Below, piece after piece: positions 6,844 to 15,426 of a stretch of DNA of 64,000 nt (its first letter is position 1; each line of letters begins with the position of its first letter). Source of the stretch: JAXGZG01 sp040771825. Lineage in GTDB: Bacteria; Bacillota; Sulfobacillia; Fermentithermobacillales; Fermentithermobacillaceae. A program made the position numbers and the translations under genes. Where the stretch lies: positions 434,001-498,000 of the forward strand of contig JAXGZG010000002.1 in assembly GCA_040771825.1 (NCBI GenBank), in the 5' to 3' direction. The notes beneath the pieces were generated by a model. That model was not told the origin of the DNA, ran no database searches, and saw only the letters and a program-made list of their open reading frames with translations.

Positions 6844-9354
6844 GTGAACGGAAAGCTGAGATATACAGAACGCGCCATGGCAGTTCTCACTTGGGCGCAG
6901 GAAGAGGCCCGAACCAGGGGCGCAGACGCCATGGACACAGAACACATATTGCTTGGGCTTCTGCGTCAGCCCGAGAGCATTGCTGTGCAGGTTATTAGAG
7001 CCATGGGTCTGAACCCGAACCAGGTCCTGGAGGAAATCAATAGTGCCACAGAGAGAAAGCCGTCGGCTTCTGCCATAGAGGCAGCCAGTCCTTCGGCCAA
7101 AAGAGTGCTTCAGATGGCGGCAGAAGAGTCCTTGCGCCTGGGGCACTCTTGGATAGGAACCGAGCACCTGTTGCTTGCCCTTCTCCGGGAAGAAGACGGC
7201 CTAGCAGCTCAGATTATGATTAAGCAGGGCGGAGATCTGGATAGGGCCCGTGAAGAGGTGGTCAAGAGAGTAGGCGGCTCCTTGAGCGGCGGGCCTGAAG
7301 GCACTGGAGAGACCCGGCAGGGGGCGGGAGCAGGTCACGCAAGACGTGGAGACAAGAGGACTCCCACTCTGAACAACTACGGCCGAGATCTCAACGAAAT
7401 GGCAACCCAAGGGAAACTTGACCCGGTCATTGGCAGAGAGAAAGAAATTGAGAGAGTCATTCAGATCCTCTCCAGGAGGACCAAGAACAACCCTGTCCTC
7501 ATAGGTGAGCCCGGCGTAGGCAAGACAGCTGTGGCAGAGGGCCTTGCTCAGGCCATAAACGATGGGACGGTTCCTGAGACGCTCAAGAACCGACGAGTTG
7601 TGACTCTGGACTTGGCAGCGCTGGTGGCTGGGACTAAGTACCGGGGCGAGTTTGAGGAGCGGTTGAAGAAAGTCCTAGAAGAGATACGGCGCGCCGGCAA
7701 CGTCATCCTGTTCATTGACGAAATGCACACAATAATCGGCGCCGGAGGAGCAGAAGGGGCCATTGACGCTTCCAGCATCCTGAAGCCCATGTTATCCAGA
7801 GGAGAACTTCAGTGCATCGGCGCCACAACTTTAGATGAGTATCGTAAGCATGTGGAGAAGGATGCCGCCCTTGAACGGCGTTTCCAGCCGGTCCTTGTGT
7901 CGGAGCCCACTGTGGTTCAGACCATGGAGATCCTCAAAGGCCTTAGGGACCGGTACGAGGCTCATCACAAGGTCAAGTACACCGATGACGCGCTGGATAG
8001 CGCGGTACGTCTGTCAGACCGCTACGTTGCTGATAGGTTTCTTCCTGACAAAGCCATAGACCTCATAGACGAGGCGGGCTCCAGGGTGAGAATGAAGGCT
8101 TTTGAGGCGCCTACCGACCTTAAGGACATGGAGGCAGACATCGAGAGACTGGCAAAGGAAAAGGAATCTGCCGTAGCCCAGCAGGAGTTCGAAAGGGCCG
8201 CAGAGTTCCGCGACAAAGAGCAGGAGCTTCGCAAACTTCTTGAGGACAAGAAGAAGGATTGGCAGAAGTACGACGTTCCGGTGAAATCCACGGTTACGGA
8301 AGACGACATTTCTGCTATCGTTTCCGACTGGACCGGAATACCGGTGACTAAATTGGCCACTGCCGAGACAGAGAGACTGCTGTCTTTGGAAGACGAACTC
8401 CACAGGCGGGTTATTGGTCAGGATGAAGCCGTAGATGCGGTCGCTCGGGCGGTCAGACGATCCCGAGCGGGACTTAAGGATCCAAAGCGGCCAATCGGTT
8501 CTTTCATCTTCTTGGGGCCTACCGGAGTTGGCAAGACGGAGCTGGCTAGGACTTTGGCCGAAGCCCTGTTTAACGACGAAGATGCCATGGTAAGGCTGGA
8601 CATGTCCGAGTACCAAGAACGGCATACTGTGTCCAGGCTGGTGGGCGCACCTCCAGGTTATGTTGGGTACGATGAGGGTGGCCAGTTGACCGAAGCGGTG
8701 CGAAGAAGGCCCTACTCGGTCATTCTCCTGGATGAAATCGAGAAGGCGCACCCGGACGTGTTCAACGTCCTGTTGCAGGTGCTAGAAGACGGAAGGTTGA
8801 CTGAGGCTCGGGGCAGGACTGTGGACTTCAGGAACACGGTCATCATAATGACTTCAAACGCCGGCGCAGAGGCCATCCACGGCAGAGCGGTCCTAGGGTT
8901 CACAGCGGCTCGGGATACTGAGAAGGCTCACGTTGAGATGAGGGATAGGGTGATGGATGCCGTCAAGGCTATCTTCCGGCCCGAATTCCTTAACAGAGTC
9001 GACGAGATAATTGTGTTCCACGCTCTTGGCGTAGAGCATCTCAAGTCGATAGTGGATTTGCAGTTGGCGGCCGTTACGTCGCGGCTCAAGGAGTCTTCGG
9101 ACATCGACATCGCTGTCACTGACAAGGCCAAGGAGAGGCTTATCAACGAGGGGACTGATCCCGACTACGGCGCAAGGCCTCTTAGGCGGGCCATTCAGCG
9201 GCTCGTGGAAGACCCCCTGTCTGATAGGGTCTTAAGGGGCGAGTTTAGTCCCAAGGAAACCGTGGTAGTAGACTTGGATGATGCCGGAAACCTCACGTTT
9301 ACGTTAAGAGAAGATGTTGCAGGCGGAGAAGACGGCAACGGCCAAGAGGGCTAG
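6844..9354 (+). CDS. clpC: ATP-dependent Clp protease ATP-binding subunit ClpC
   Basis: ClpC (836 residues) is the Hsp100 unfoldase that delivers arginine-phosphorylated or adaptor-bound substrates to ClpP. Domains in order: a double Clp_N repeat (about 1-145), a Gly-rich linker, AAA+ module 1 (Walker A GEPGVGKT at 221-228, Walker B LFIDEMH), a middle domain with a UVR-like coiled coil (about 425-460, QQEFERAAEFRDKEQ) and AAA+ module 2 (Walker A GPTGVGKT at 558-565, Walker B LLDEIEKAH). The middle domain is of ClpC length, not the longer ClpB type. The start is a GTG at 6844 after a GAGGGGGG stretch. It is the last gene of the CtsR-controlled operon. Confidence 0.95.
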   Translation: MNGKLRYTERAMAVLTWAQEEARTRGADAMDTEHILLGLLRQPESIAVQVIRAMGLNPNQVLEEINSATERKPSASAIEAASPSAKRVLQMAAEESLRLGHSWIGTEHLLLALLREEDGLAAQIMIKQGGDLDRAREEVVKRVGGSLSGGPEGTGETRQGAGAGHARRGDKRTPTLNNYGRDLNEMATQGKLDPVIGREKEIERVIQILSRRTKNNPVLIGEPGVGKTAVAEGLAQAINDGTVPETLKNRRVVTLDLAALVAGTKYRGEFEERLKKVLEEIRRAGNVILFIDEMHTIIGAGGAEGAIDASSILKPMLSRGELQCIGATTLDEYRKHVEKDAALERRFQPVLVSEPTVVQTMEILKGLRDRYEAHHKVKYTDDALDSAVRLSDRYVADRFLPDKAIDLIDEAGSRVRMKAFEAPTDLKDMEADIERLAKEKESAVAQQEFERAAEFRDKEQELRKLLEDKKKDWQKYDVPVKSTVTEDDISAIVSDWTGIPVTKLATAETERLLSLEDELHRRVIGQDEAVDAVARAVRRSRAGLKDPKRPIGSFIFLGPTGVGKTELARTLAEALFNDEDAMVRLDMSEYQERHTVSRLVGAPPGYVGYDEGGQLTEAVRRRPYSVILLDEIEKAHPDVFNVLLQVLEDGRLTEARGRTVDFRNTVIIMTSNAGAEAIHGRAVLGFTAARDTEKAHVEMRDRVMDAVKAIFRPEFLNRVDEIIVFHALGVEHLKSIVDLQLAAVTSRLKESSDIDIAVTDKAKERLINEGTDPDYGARPLRRAIQRLVEDPLSDRVLRGEFSPKETVVVDLDDAGNLTFTLREDVAGGEDGNGQEG

Positions 9355-9417
9355 GGCAGACGCCTGACTCGGCGGCAGAGGCCCGAGTCACGGAGCATGT
9401 CGAAGGAAGCGAGAATC

Positions 9418-9461
9418 GCGGCGTAGAATCAGATTCTTTGAAAGGATTGATTCTATGCCGC
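9418..9461 (+). promoter_or_regulatory. Hairpin covering the radA start codon
   Basis: Arms 9418-9431 and 9448-9461 form a 14-bp stem with one G-U pair. The radA ATG (9455) lies in the right arm, and the AAAGGA ribosome binding site lies in the loop. The structure could limit translation of radA; this is inferred from sequence only. Confidence 0.45.
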
Positions 9462-10810
9462 GTTCTTCTTCTAGATTCGCCTGTTCTGCCTGCGGTTTCC
9501 AGACCCCCCGCTGGTACGGTAGGTGCCCCCAGTGCGGGGAATGGAACACTTTGGGCGAGGAATTCCAACGGGAGGTTAGCCCGGCTGCCAAAGGTGTTCG
9601 GGCCAAGTTTGTGGTTTTGTCACAAGTGCCCAAAGAGGATGTATACCGCTTTCCCAGCGGCATGAAAGAACTTGACCGCGTTCTTGGGGGCGGTTTTGTT
9701 CCAGGTTCTGTGGTGCTATTAGGGGGAGAACCGGGCATAGGGAAGTCGACCCTCCTTCTATCGGTGGCAGACAGCGTTTCCAAGCACTATGGCCGAGTGT
9801 TGTACACCTCGGGAGAGGAATCCCAGGGCCAGGTCAAGATGCGGGCCGATCGCTTAGGCGTTGGGTCAACCGAGTTGTACTTCGCGTCGGAACAGGATGT
9901 AGACGCAGTGCTGGCTCTGTGCGATGAACTGAAACCTCGCTTCTTGATAGTTGACTCCATTCAGACCTGCGAGGACACTGCTGTGACGGCACTTCCCGGC
10001 GGTCCCACCCAGGTGAGGTCATGCGCCACCAAACTGCAGCAGTACGCCAAGGCTCAGGGCGTGTGCCTGGTGATGGTAGGGCATACGGTCAAGGCCGGAG
10101 GCATAGCAGGGCCAAGGCTTCTAGAGCACCTGGTCGACTGCGTTCTGTATTTTGAAGGCGACAGTAACCATCTTTACCGAGTAGTGCGAGCTCAAAAGAA
10201 CAGGTTTGGAGCGACCAACGAAGTAGCAGTGTTTCAGATGGAAGATAGGGGAATTGTGGAGGTATCTGACCCTTCAGGAATCTTCCTGTCTGAGCGAAGT
10301 GAGGGGAATGTGGGGTCGTGTGTGGCCGTTGCTCTTAAGGGCAATCAGGCGATTTGCCTGGAGGTGCAGGCTCTTGTAGCCACAAGCGTATACGGCGCTC
10401 CTCGCCGGGTGACAAGCGAGATAGACCATCAGAGGGCTTCTCTAATACTGGCGGTTCTCGCCAAAAAGATGGCCTCGGCGCTAGACGGCAGGGACGCCTT
10501 CGTTAAGGTCGCAGGCGGCATACGTGTGGATGAGCCGGGAATCGACGTGGCCTGCGCGATTGCCCTTATGTCCAGCTACTACGACAAACCTGTCAAGTCG
10601 GGGCTGGCTTGTTTCGGCGAAATCGGGCTTTCAGGCGAAATCAGAATGGTATCCCGTATGGAAGATAGAGTCAAAGAGGCCCTTCGGACGGGTTTTACAA
10701 AAGTGCTTGTCCCTGCGGGTTTTCTCAGGAAGGCTAAAGCTAGTCCCAACATAATCGGCGTTTCGTCTGTGGGCGATGCAGTTGGCAACGCCCTTATAAG
10801 CCCAAGTTAA
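9455..10810 (+). CDS. radA: DNA repair protein RadA/Sms
   Basis: RadA (451 residues) is a RecA-like ATPase that promotes branch migration in recombinational repair. It shows the N-terminal four-cysteine zinc finger (Cys10, 13, 24, 27), a RecA-type ATPase with Walker A GEPGIGKST near 91-99, the RadA-specific KNRFG motif (248-252) and a C-terminal Lon-protease-like domain. Length matches Bacillus RadA. The position right after clpC is the conserved Bacillota order. The ATG start lies inside a strong hairpin (9418-9461). disA, the usual next gene, is absent. Confidence 0.95.
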   Translation: MPRSSSRFACSACGFQTPRWYGRCPQCGEWNTLGEEFQREVSPAAKGVRAKFVVLSQVPKEDVYRFPSGMKELDRVLGGGFVPGSVVLLGGEPGIGKSTLLLSVADSVSKHYGRVLYTSGEESQGQVKMRADRLGVGSTELYFASEQDVDAVLALCDELKPRFLIVDSIQTCEDTAVTALPGGPTQVRSCATKLQQYAKAQGVCLVMVGHTVKAGGIAGPRLLEHLVDCVLYFEGDSNHLYRVVRAQKNRFGATNEVAVFQMEDRGIVEVSDPSGIFLSERSEGNVGSCVAVALKGNQAICLEVQALVATSVYGAPRRVTSEIDHQRASLILAVLAKKMASALDGRDAFVKVAGGIRVDEPGIDVACAIALMSSYYDKPVKSGLACFGEIGLSGEIRMVSRMEDRVKEALRTGFTKVLVPAGFLRKAKASPNIIGVSSVGDAVGNALISPS

Positions 10811-10853
10811 GCCACACCTGGTAGGCCAAGCAACCGGTCAACCGATATTTGGC

Positions 10854-11252
10854 CTAAGAGAAGTTAAAGATACCTAGACAGGCTATCCTATCCTGTTCTT
10901 TGATGAGAATGTCGTACAAGTTGAGATTGGTGAGGTTACACAGGGCTGCTAGGTAGAAGAGGTTACGGCCGATCTCATCCTCAAGCACTTCGGTGCAGTG
11001 GTCGCAAAGTTTACCTTTTATGTGGGTGCTCATATACTCCTTGAGTGATTCAAGTGATTCCAGGTCGGGTGGGATCTGCTGTTTGACGGCAACTACCTCG
11101 ATGCATCCGCAGTTGGTGACAGCTTTGGACACTGCGCGGTTCACCCTGCTTGCTGATTCAGTCAGTTTGCTCATGACGTCGAGGATGCTGCGGTGTCTCA
11201 CGAGATAATCGTCCACGGTCTCCTGAAAACCGTCACATAGGAGGTCTTTCAC
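10854..11252 (-). CDS. Small conserved Bacillota protein of the radA-carD neighbourhood
   Basis: The function of this 132-residue protein is not known to me. The sequence resembles short conserved proteins I associate with the radA/carD region of Clostridia. It has a C-G-C motif (TNCGCIEV) near the middle, a CDHC pair near residue 85, and a helical C-terminal segment (EDEIGRNLFYLAALCNL) reminiscent of the second helix of MazG-type pyrophosphohydrolases, but without the usual ExxD metal-binding acids. The start is GTG 11252, preceded by GAGGTG on the minus strand. It lies downstream of tRNA-Ala and carD in the same direction and converges with radA. A nucleotide-binding or structural role is only a guess. 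Confidence 0.7.
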   Translation of the reverse strand: MKDLLCDGFQETVDDYLVRHRSILDVMSKLTESASRVNRAVSKAVTNCGCIEVVAVKQQIPPDLESLESLKEYMSTHIKGKLCDHCTEVLEDEIGRNLFYLAALCNLTNLNLYDILIKEQDRIACLGIFNFS

Positions 11253-11289
11253 TTGTTTTCACCTCGCAGAAGGTCGTTGGAGGCGTTTC

Positions 11290-11364
11290 TGGTGGACGTG
11301 GCGGGATTCGAACCCGCGGCCTTTCGGATGCGAACCGAATGCTCTCCCACTGAGCCACACGCCC
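11290..11364 (-). tRNA. tRNA-Ala (anticodon CGC)
   Basis: A complete cloverleaf reads on the minus strand. The seven-base acceptor stem contains the G3-U70 wobble that identifies alanine tRNAs. The anticodon loop TTCGCAT gives anticodon CGC (codon GCG). The T-arm has GGTTCGAATCC. The 3' CCA is encoded at 11290-11292. It lies between carD and the small minus-strand gene. Confidence 0.93.
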
Positions 11365-11447
11365 ACCTTTGCAACTGCACGCGAGTACAATTCTACTGTA
11401 GCGCCGTCTAACAGTCAAGAAAGCATCTAGAGGGGTATTTTCGAGAG

Positions 11448-11933
11448 CTAGGTTTCAGAGAAAAGATTGTCCTCGAGCATCTGGATGGCCTGATCGCGGT
11501 CCCAGCTTTGTGCCAGGATAAGTTCGGATATCAGGATTTCCTTAGCGCTGTCGAGCATCTTGCGTTCGCCGGTGGATAGTCCCTTTTCCCGCTCGCGGAC
11601 CGATAGATTCCTGACCACATCGGCCAGCTCGAACACATCCCCGCTCTTGATCTTTTCGAGATTGCTTCTATACCGCCTGTTCCAGTTAGAGGACATGGCA
11701 GTGCACTCTTGCCGGAGAACCGTCATTACCTGTTCTACCTCAGCAGAGTTGATGACGTCTCTAAGGCCGATTTCCTCGGTGTTGTCCACCGGGATCATCA
11801 CTTTCATATCTCCGATGGGAAGCCTTAGCACGTAGTACCGATGAGTCTTGCCCAGGATTTCCTTTTCTTCGACTCCCTCTATGGTGCCGGCGCCGTGCAT
11901 TGGGTAGACAACGCGGTCACCTACATTAAACAT
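11448..11933 (-). CDS. carD: CarD family transcription regulator
   Basis: This 161-residue CarD/CdnL-type protein binds the RNA polymerase beta subunit and stabilises open promoter complexes, often at rRNA promoters. The N-terminal Tudor-like RNAP-interaction domain begins FNVGDRVVYPMHGAGTI, and the C-terminal helical domain (ALQ-rich in the family) includes SSNWNRRYRSNLEKIKSGD. The start is set at the ATG of 11933: GGGAGG lies 7 nt upstream, whereas the other ATG six bases earlier is too close to it. A good promoter precedes it (11966-11995). It is transcribed divergently from the PIN/TRAM gene. Confidence 0.9.
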   Translation of the reverse strand: MFNVGDRVVYPMHGAGTIEGVEEKEILGKTHRYYVLRLPIGDMKVMIPVDNTEEIGLRDVINSAEVEQVMTVLRQECTAMSSNWNRRYRSNLEKIKSGDVFELADVVRNLSVREREKGLSTGERKMLDSAKEILISELILAQSWDRDQAIQMLEDNLFSET

Positions 11934-11965
11934 CCTCATACCTCCCATTGCACCTTGCATACGCA

Positions 11966-11995
11966 ATTGTACCATTAACTGGGGTCGGGGGTCAA
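11966..11995 (-). promoter_or_regulatory. Predicted promoter of carD
   Basis: On the minus strand TTGACC (11995-11990) and TACAAT (11971-11966) are spaced by 18 bp, about 33 bp upstream of the carD start. Five of six bases match the consensus in each box. Confidence 0.6.
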
Positions 11996-12098
11996 ACGCC
12001 AATGCCTCCCAATACATCCCAGGGCCGATGCCCAAGGGTAGCCTGGGTTCCGCAACGCGATTTACCTGGCAGTACCCTTGAGCCAGTCCTTCTTCTTA

Positions 12099-12127
12099 TT
12101 GGCTGTCCAGAACCGTTGGCATATAAT
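12099..12127 (+). promoter_or_regulatory. Predicted promoter of the PIN/TRAM-ispDF-thyX-rlmB unit
   Basis: TTGGCT (12099-12104) and a perfect TATAAT (12122-12127) are separated by 17 bp, 29 bp before the start of the PIN/TRAM gene. The downstream genes overlap or nearly touch, so this promoter probably serves the whole group through rlmB. Confidence 0.65.
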
Positions 12128-12155
12128 AAAAGATGCCCAAGTTACAAAGGAGGAG

Positions 12156-13292
12156 ATGCTGGAATTGCAGAAATCGCGACCTTATTTCGCTGTTTTTGGG
12201 GCTCTTACAGGTGGAGTGGCAGGATTTTACCTGGTTGGCCCAATTGGCAGAGCCCTAAAGACCGAACTGGGCATTTGGGAAGGTGCGGGAATAGTCCTGT
12301 TTACCGCTGCAGTTGCCGCGGTGATTTTGTTCTTCTCGGGCCCCGTCATCGCCAGGCTGGTTGCAGCGGGAGTCGATTGGATCGAAAAGAGGGTTGTGCG
12401 GCTTTCCCTCACGGACATTATGGTAGGAGTCGGGGGTCTTGTTGTTGGACTTATAATTGCCAATTTATTGGCCCCGTCCCTAGCCAGGATCCCGGTAGTG
12501 GGAAGCTTTCTCCCGTCCATCGTCCTGGTTGTCTTGTCGTACATCGGGATAGCGGTGGCCCGGAGCAAGAAGGACGATCTGGTGGCCATAAGCCCAGGGC
12601 GTCTCAGGCAGGCCGCCAGGGCATCTAGGCCGGCCAAGACCGGGGACAAAAGAGGCGAACTCCCCGTAGGCCAATCGGCGCCCAAACTGCTGGACACCAG
12701 CACCATTATTGATGGGCGCATTGTGGACATCTGCAAATCGGGGTTTGTGGAAGGCCCCATCGTTATACCCCATTTCGTTCTAGACGAACTCCGGCGTATC
12801 GCCGACTCGTCGGATAACCTCAAAAGGAACAAGGGTAGGCGTGGGTTGGATACTTTGAACACCCTGCAGAAAGACGAGTCTGTGGGCGTGTTGACTTGGG
12901 AGTGGCCTACAGGTTCCGATCAGGACGTAGACTCTCTTCTCCTGAAGATGGGAAAAGCTACTGGGGCCGAGATTATCACCACCGATTACAATCTGGCCAA
13001 GATCGCTGAACTTCAGCAAGTGGGAGTTCTTAACGTCAACCAGCTGGCCAACGCTTTGAAACTCATGGTAGCCCCGGGGGAGGAACTTCTGGTAGAGGTT
13101 CATCGCGAAGGCAAACAGCCCGGTCAGGGAGTAGGGTATCTGGATGATGGTACAATGGTCGTTATCGAGCAGGCTAGGAGGTACCTAAACGAGGCTATCC
13201 CAGTGGTCGTCACCAACGTCCACAGCACTGCTCAGGGCAGGATGATTTTTGCCAAACCCAAGTACCTTGAGAGAGGGCAAGCAGTTGAATGA
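12156..13292 (+). CDS. PIN/TRAM domain membrane protein (YacL-like)
   Basis: The 378-residue protein matches the Bacillus YacL family. Four hydrophobic segments occupy roughly residues 10-130 and anchor it in the membrane. A PIN-fold nuclease-like domain follows, starting LLDTSTIIDGRIVDI, with later acidic residues (DQDVDSLLL, TTDYNLAK) expected for a metal site. A C-terminal TRAM domain (GVGYLDDGTMVVIE) likely binds RNA. The start is uncertain: ATG 12156 is very close to AAAGGAGG, and TTG 12165 has better spacing. The position before ispD is conserved in Bacillota. The substrate is unknown; RNase activity is inferred from the fold. Confidence 0.88.
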   Translation: MLELQKSRPYFAVFGALTGGVAGFYLVGPIGRALKTELGIWEGAGIVLFTAAVAAVILFFSGPVIARLVAAGVDWIEKRVVRLSLTDIMVGVGGLVVGLIIANLLAPSLARIPVVGSFLPSIVLVVLSYIGIAVARSKKDDLVAISPGRLRQAARASRPAKTGDKRGELPVGQSAPKLLDTSTIIDGRIVDICKSGFVEGPIVIPHFVLDELRRIADSSDNLKRNKGRRGLDTLNTLQKDESVGVLTWEWPTGSDQDVDSLLLKMGKATGAEIITTDYNLAKIAELQQVGVLNVNQLANALKLMVAPGEELLVEVHREGKQPGQGVGYLDDGTMVVIEQARRYLNEAIPVVVTNVHSTAQGRMIFAKPKYLERGQAVE

Positions 13293-14529
13293 CTGCCTTT
13301 GGGCAATTGTTCCCGCCGCAGGGATGGGGGTTAGGGCGGGGCAGGGAATTCCCAAGCAGTTTGCACCCGTTGGCGGAAGGCCTGTCCTGGAATTGACCTT
13401 GTCTCGTCTTCTGGATATTCCTGAGGTAGACGGAGTCGTTGTGCCGCTTCCCCCCGGATTTCACGGCTATGGGGGGTTTTTAGGGAGCATGGGCTCCCCC
13501 AAAAGGCCCGTGATCACCTTGACAGGCGGCGCCACCAGGCACGAATCGGTACGACTCGCCCTTAGGGAGGTTCCCCAAGATGCCAGTTGGGTGGCGGTGC
13601 ATGACGCTGCTCGCCCTTTCGTCACAAAGGACCTTTTATATCGCGTATGGACTGCCGCCAGGGAGCACGGCGCCGCTATATGTGGAGTAAGGTTAAGCGA
13701 TACTGTGAAGAAGGTGCGGGATGGTGCGGGCGCCGAACCCGCTTGCTTTGTTGAGGCCACCCTGGATAGGGATGCTCTAGTGAACGTCCAGACCCCTCAG
13801 GTGTTTATGGCCGGCCTTCTCAAGGAGGCTCACAGGGAGGCCGAGGCCAAAGGATGGCCCTGTACCGATGATAGTCAGCTGGTTGAGACCCTAGGCCACC
13901 CTGTGGCTGTGGTCCAAGGAGAATGCACTAACCTCAAGATCACTAATCCTGAGGATTTCGATTTGGCCGAGGCAATTCTGGCTCGTCAGGGGCAGGTTCG
14001 GGGGACACATACCGTCACGGGGTTCGGTTTTGACGTGCATCCCCTGGAGCGGGGCAGGAAGTGTGTGCTAGGCGGCGTTGATATCCCGTCGGATACGGGT
14101 CTCCTTGGACATTCCGACGCCGATGTGCTGCTTCACGCTATCATGGACGGAATTCTTGGGGCTCTAACCAAGGGTGATATCGGAGTGTGGTTTCCACCCG
14201 GCGATCCCAAGTACAAGGATGTTTCCAGTTTGGAACTTATGGGTAACCTCTGGCAGTTGCTTCGCGGAGAAGCCCGGGTGCTTCACGTAGACGCGACTGT
14301 GGTGGCCGAGGCTCCCAAGGTTTCCCCGTACTATTCGGAGATTAGGGGGAACATAGCACGGGCGCTGGAGATGGAACCCGATAGAGTGTCCATCAAGGCG
14401 ACTACTGCGGAGCGATTAGGCGCCTTGGGACGCCAAGAAGGGATAGCCGCCTTTGCCGTGGTTACGCTGGCAAGGCACGACTCTAAGTATCGTTTCGGAG
14501 GGACATATAGTGAGCGATGTGACTCGTGA
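13285..14529 (+). CDS. ispDF: Bifunctional IspD-IspF (MEP isoprenoid pathway)
   Basis: One 414-residue frame joins 2-C-methyl-D-erythritol 4-phosphate cytidylyltransferase (residues about 1-232) to 2-C-methyl-D-erythritol 2,4-cyclodiphosphate synthase (about 240-395). IspD signatures are AAGMGVRAGQGIPKQF and VHDAARPF. IspF signatures are GFGFDVHPLERG, LGHSDADVLLHAIMDGILGA with the metal-binding His, and LGALGRQEGIAA. Together they catalyse the third and fifth steps of the MEP route. The proposed start is TTG 13285, overlapping the previous gene by 8 nt; in-frame upstream codons do not resemble IspD. The fused form occurs in some proteobacteria and scattered Bacillota; separate genes are more usual here. 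Confidence 0.9.
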   Translation: MNDCLWAIVPAAGMGVRAGQGIPKQFAPVGGRPVLELTLSRLLDIPEVDGVVVPLPPGFHGYGGFLGSMGSPKRPVITLTGGATRHESVRLALREVPQDASWVAVHDAARPFVTKDLLYRVWTAAREHGAAICGVRLSDTVKKVRDGAGAEPACFVEATLDRDALVNVQTPQVFMAGLLKEAHREAEAKGWPCTDDSQLVETLGHPVAVVQGECTNLKITNPEDFDLAEAILARQGQVRGTHTVTGFGFDVHPLERGRKCVLGGVDIPSDTGLLGHSDADVLLHAIMDGILGALTKGDIGVWFPPGDPKYKDVSSLELMGNLWQLLRGEARVLHVDATVVAEAPKVSPYYSEIRGNIARALEMEPDRVSIKATTAERLGALGRQEGIAAFAVVTLARHDSKYRFGGTYSERCDS

Positions 14530-15412
14530 TTCCAGGGATGGCGCTGATGCCGCCCACGCCCACACAGGACCCAAGGAAACTTCCCTCAAAGTCAAGGTGT
14601 TGTACTACCCCTACATGGGTACTAACGTAGATACCGAGAGGCTGCTTCTCTTGGCTAGGCTGTGTTACGCGCCTATGGGCATTGGCAGGCTGGAGTCCCT
14701 TCTGACAGGGGACAAGCCTTCCAAGGAGGAGACGGGGCGCTTTATCAGAAACCTGATTGCATCGGGACACTATGGGGCTTTGGAGCACTGGCACACGACT
14801 TTCGCGGTGGAAGGGTACTCGAGGATCTCCAGCCAGCAAAACGACAGGCACAGGCTGATGAAGGTCTTCAAGGATCACGGGGTTGTCTACTTCAACGAAC
14901 CCGTTCAGGCTTCCCAGGATCTGTCCCAGCTTCAGCAATCCCAGCGCTACGTTAAGGAGGACAGTTTCCGGTACATAGCGCCGCCTAGCTTTGACTCTCA
15001 GCCTGAGTTTCTGGCGAGGTTCAAGAGGCTTCAGGATGAGGTCATGGACATGCAGCGAGAAGGTTTGGCTTTGGGGCTGCCGGCAGAGGATGTGAGGTTC
15101 GCTCTCACCAATGCCACTGAGACGCGGTTCGTCATAACCACCAACGCTCGTCACTTAAGACACATGTTCAACCTCCGGTGTTGCCAGAGAGCCCAGTGGG
15201 AGATCCGGCACATGTTTACGGAACTGCTCCATGAATACCAGAGGATTGCGCCAAATATCTTCTACCGTGCGGGCGCTTCGTGTGAGGACTTGGGCTATTG
15301 TCCCGAGGGGAAAATGTCTTGCGGTAGGGCTCCTTCTCTGGAAGAACTCAAAGAGTGCTACAGAAAAGGCATTATGCTGGCCAGTAAGGGGACGAGTTCC
15401 TCAAACAAGTAG
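14510..15412 (+). CDS. thyX: FAD-dependent thymidylate synthase ThyX, variant signature
   Basis: The 300-residue protein is related to ThyX, which makes dTMP from dUMP using methylenetetrahydrofolate, FAD and NADPH. Family features are EHWHTTFAVEGYSR, an RHR triplet, QQSQRYV, and the C-terminal part with NARHLRHMFNLR, CQRAQWEIRHM and CPEGKMSCGRAP. In the usual ThyX motif RHRxxS is followed almost at once by SQxSQRY; here about 21 extra residues separate RHR from SQLQQSQRY, and the His normally preceding RHR is missing. GTG 14510 is chosen because GGAGGG lies 7 nt upstream; the gene overlaps ispDF by 20 nt. Activity of this variant is uncertain. Confidence 0.83.
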   Translation: MSDVTRDSRDGADAAHAHTGPKETSLKVKVLYYPYMGTNVDTERLLLLARLCYAPMGIGRLESLLTGDKPSKEETGRFIRNLIASGHYGALEHWHTTFAVEGYSRISSQQNDRHRLMKVFKDHGVVYFNEPVQASQDLSQLQQSQRYVKEDSFRYIAPPSFDSQPEFLARFKRLQDEVMDMQREGLALGLPAEDVRFALTNATETRFVITTNARHLRHMFNLRCCQRAQWEIRHMFTELLHEYQRIAPNIFYRAGASCEDLGYCPEGKMSCGRAPSLEELKECYRKGIMLASKGTSSSNK

Positions 15413-15426
15413 GTGAACGCAAAAAG

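Noticed and set aside
10822..10856. Terminator hairpin between radA and the minus-strand gene
   Set aside because: An 8-bp repeat (TAGGCCAA/TTGGCCTA) is present, but the loop is long and no T-tract follows on either strand.
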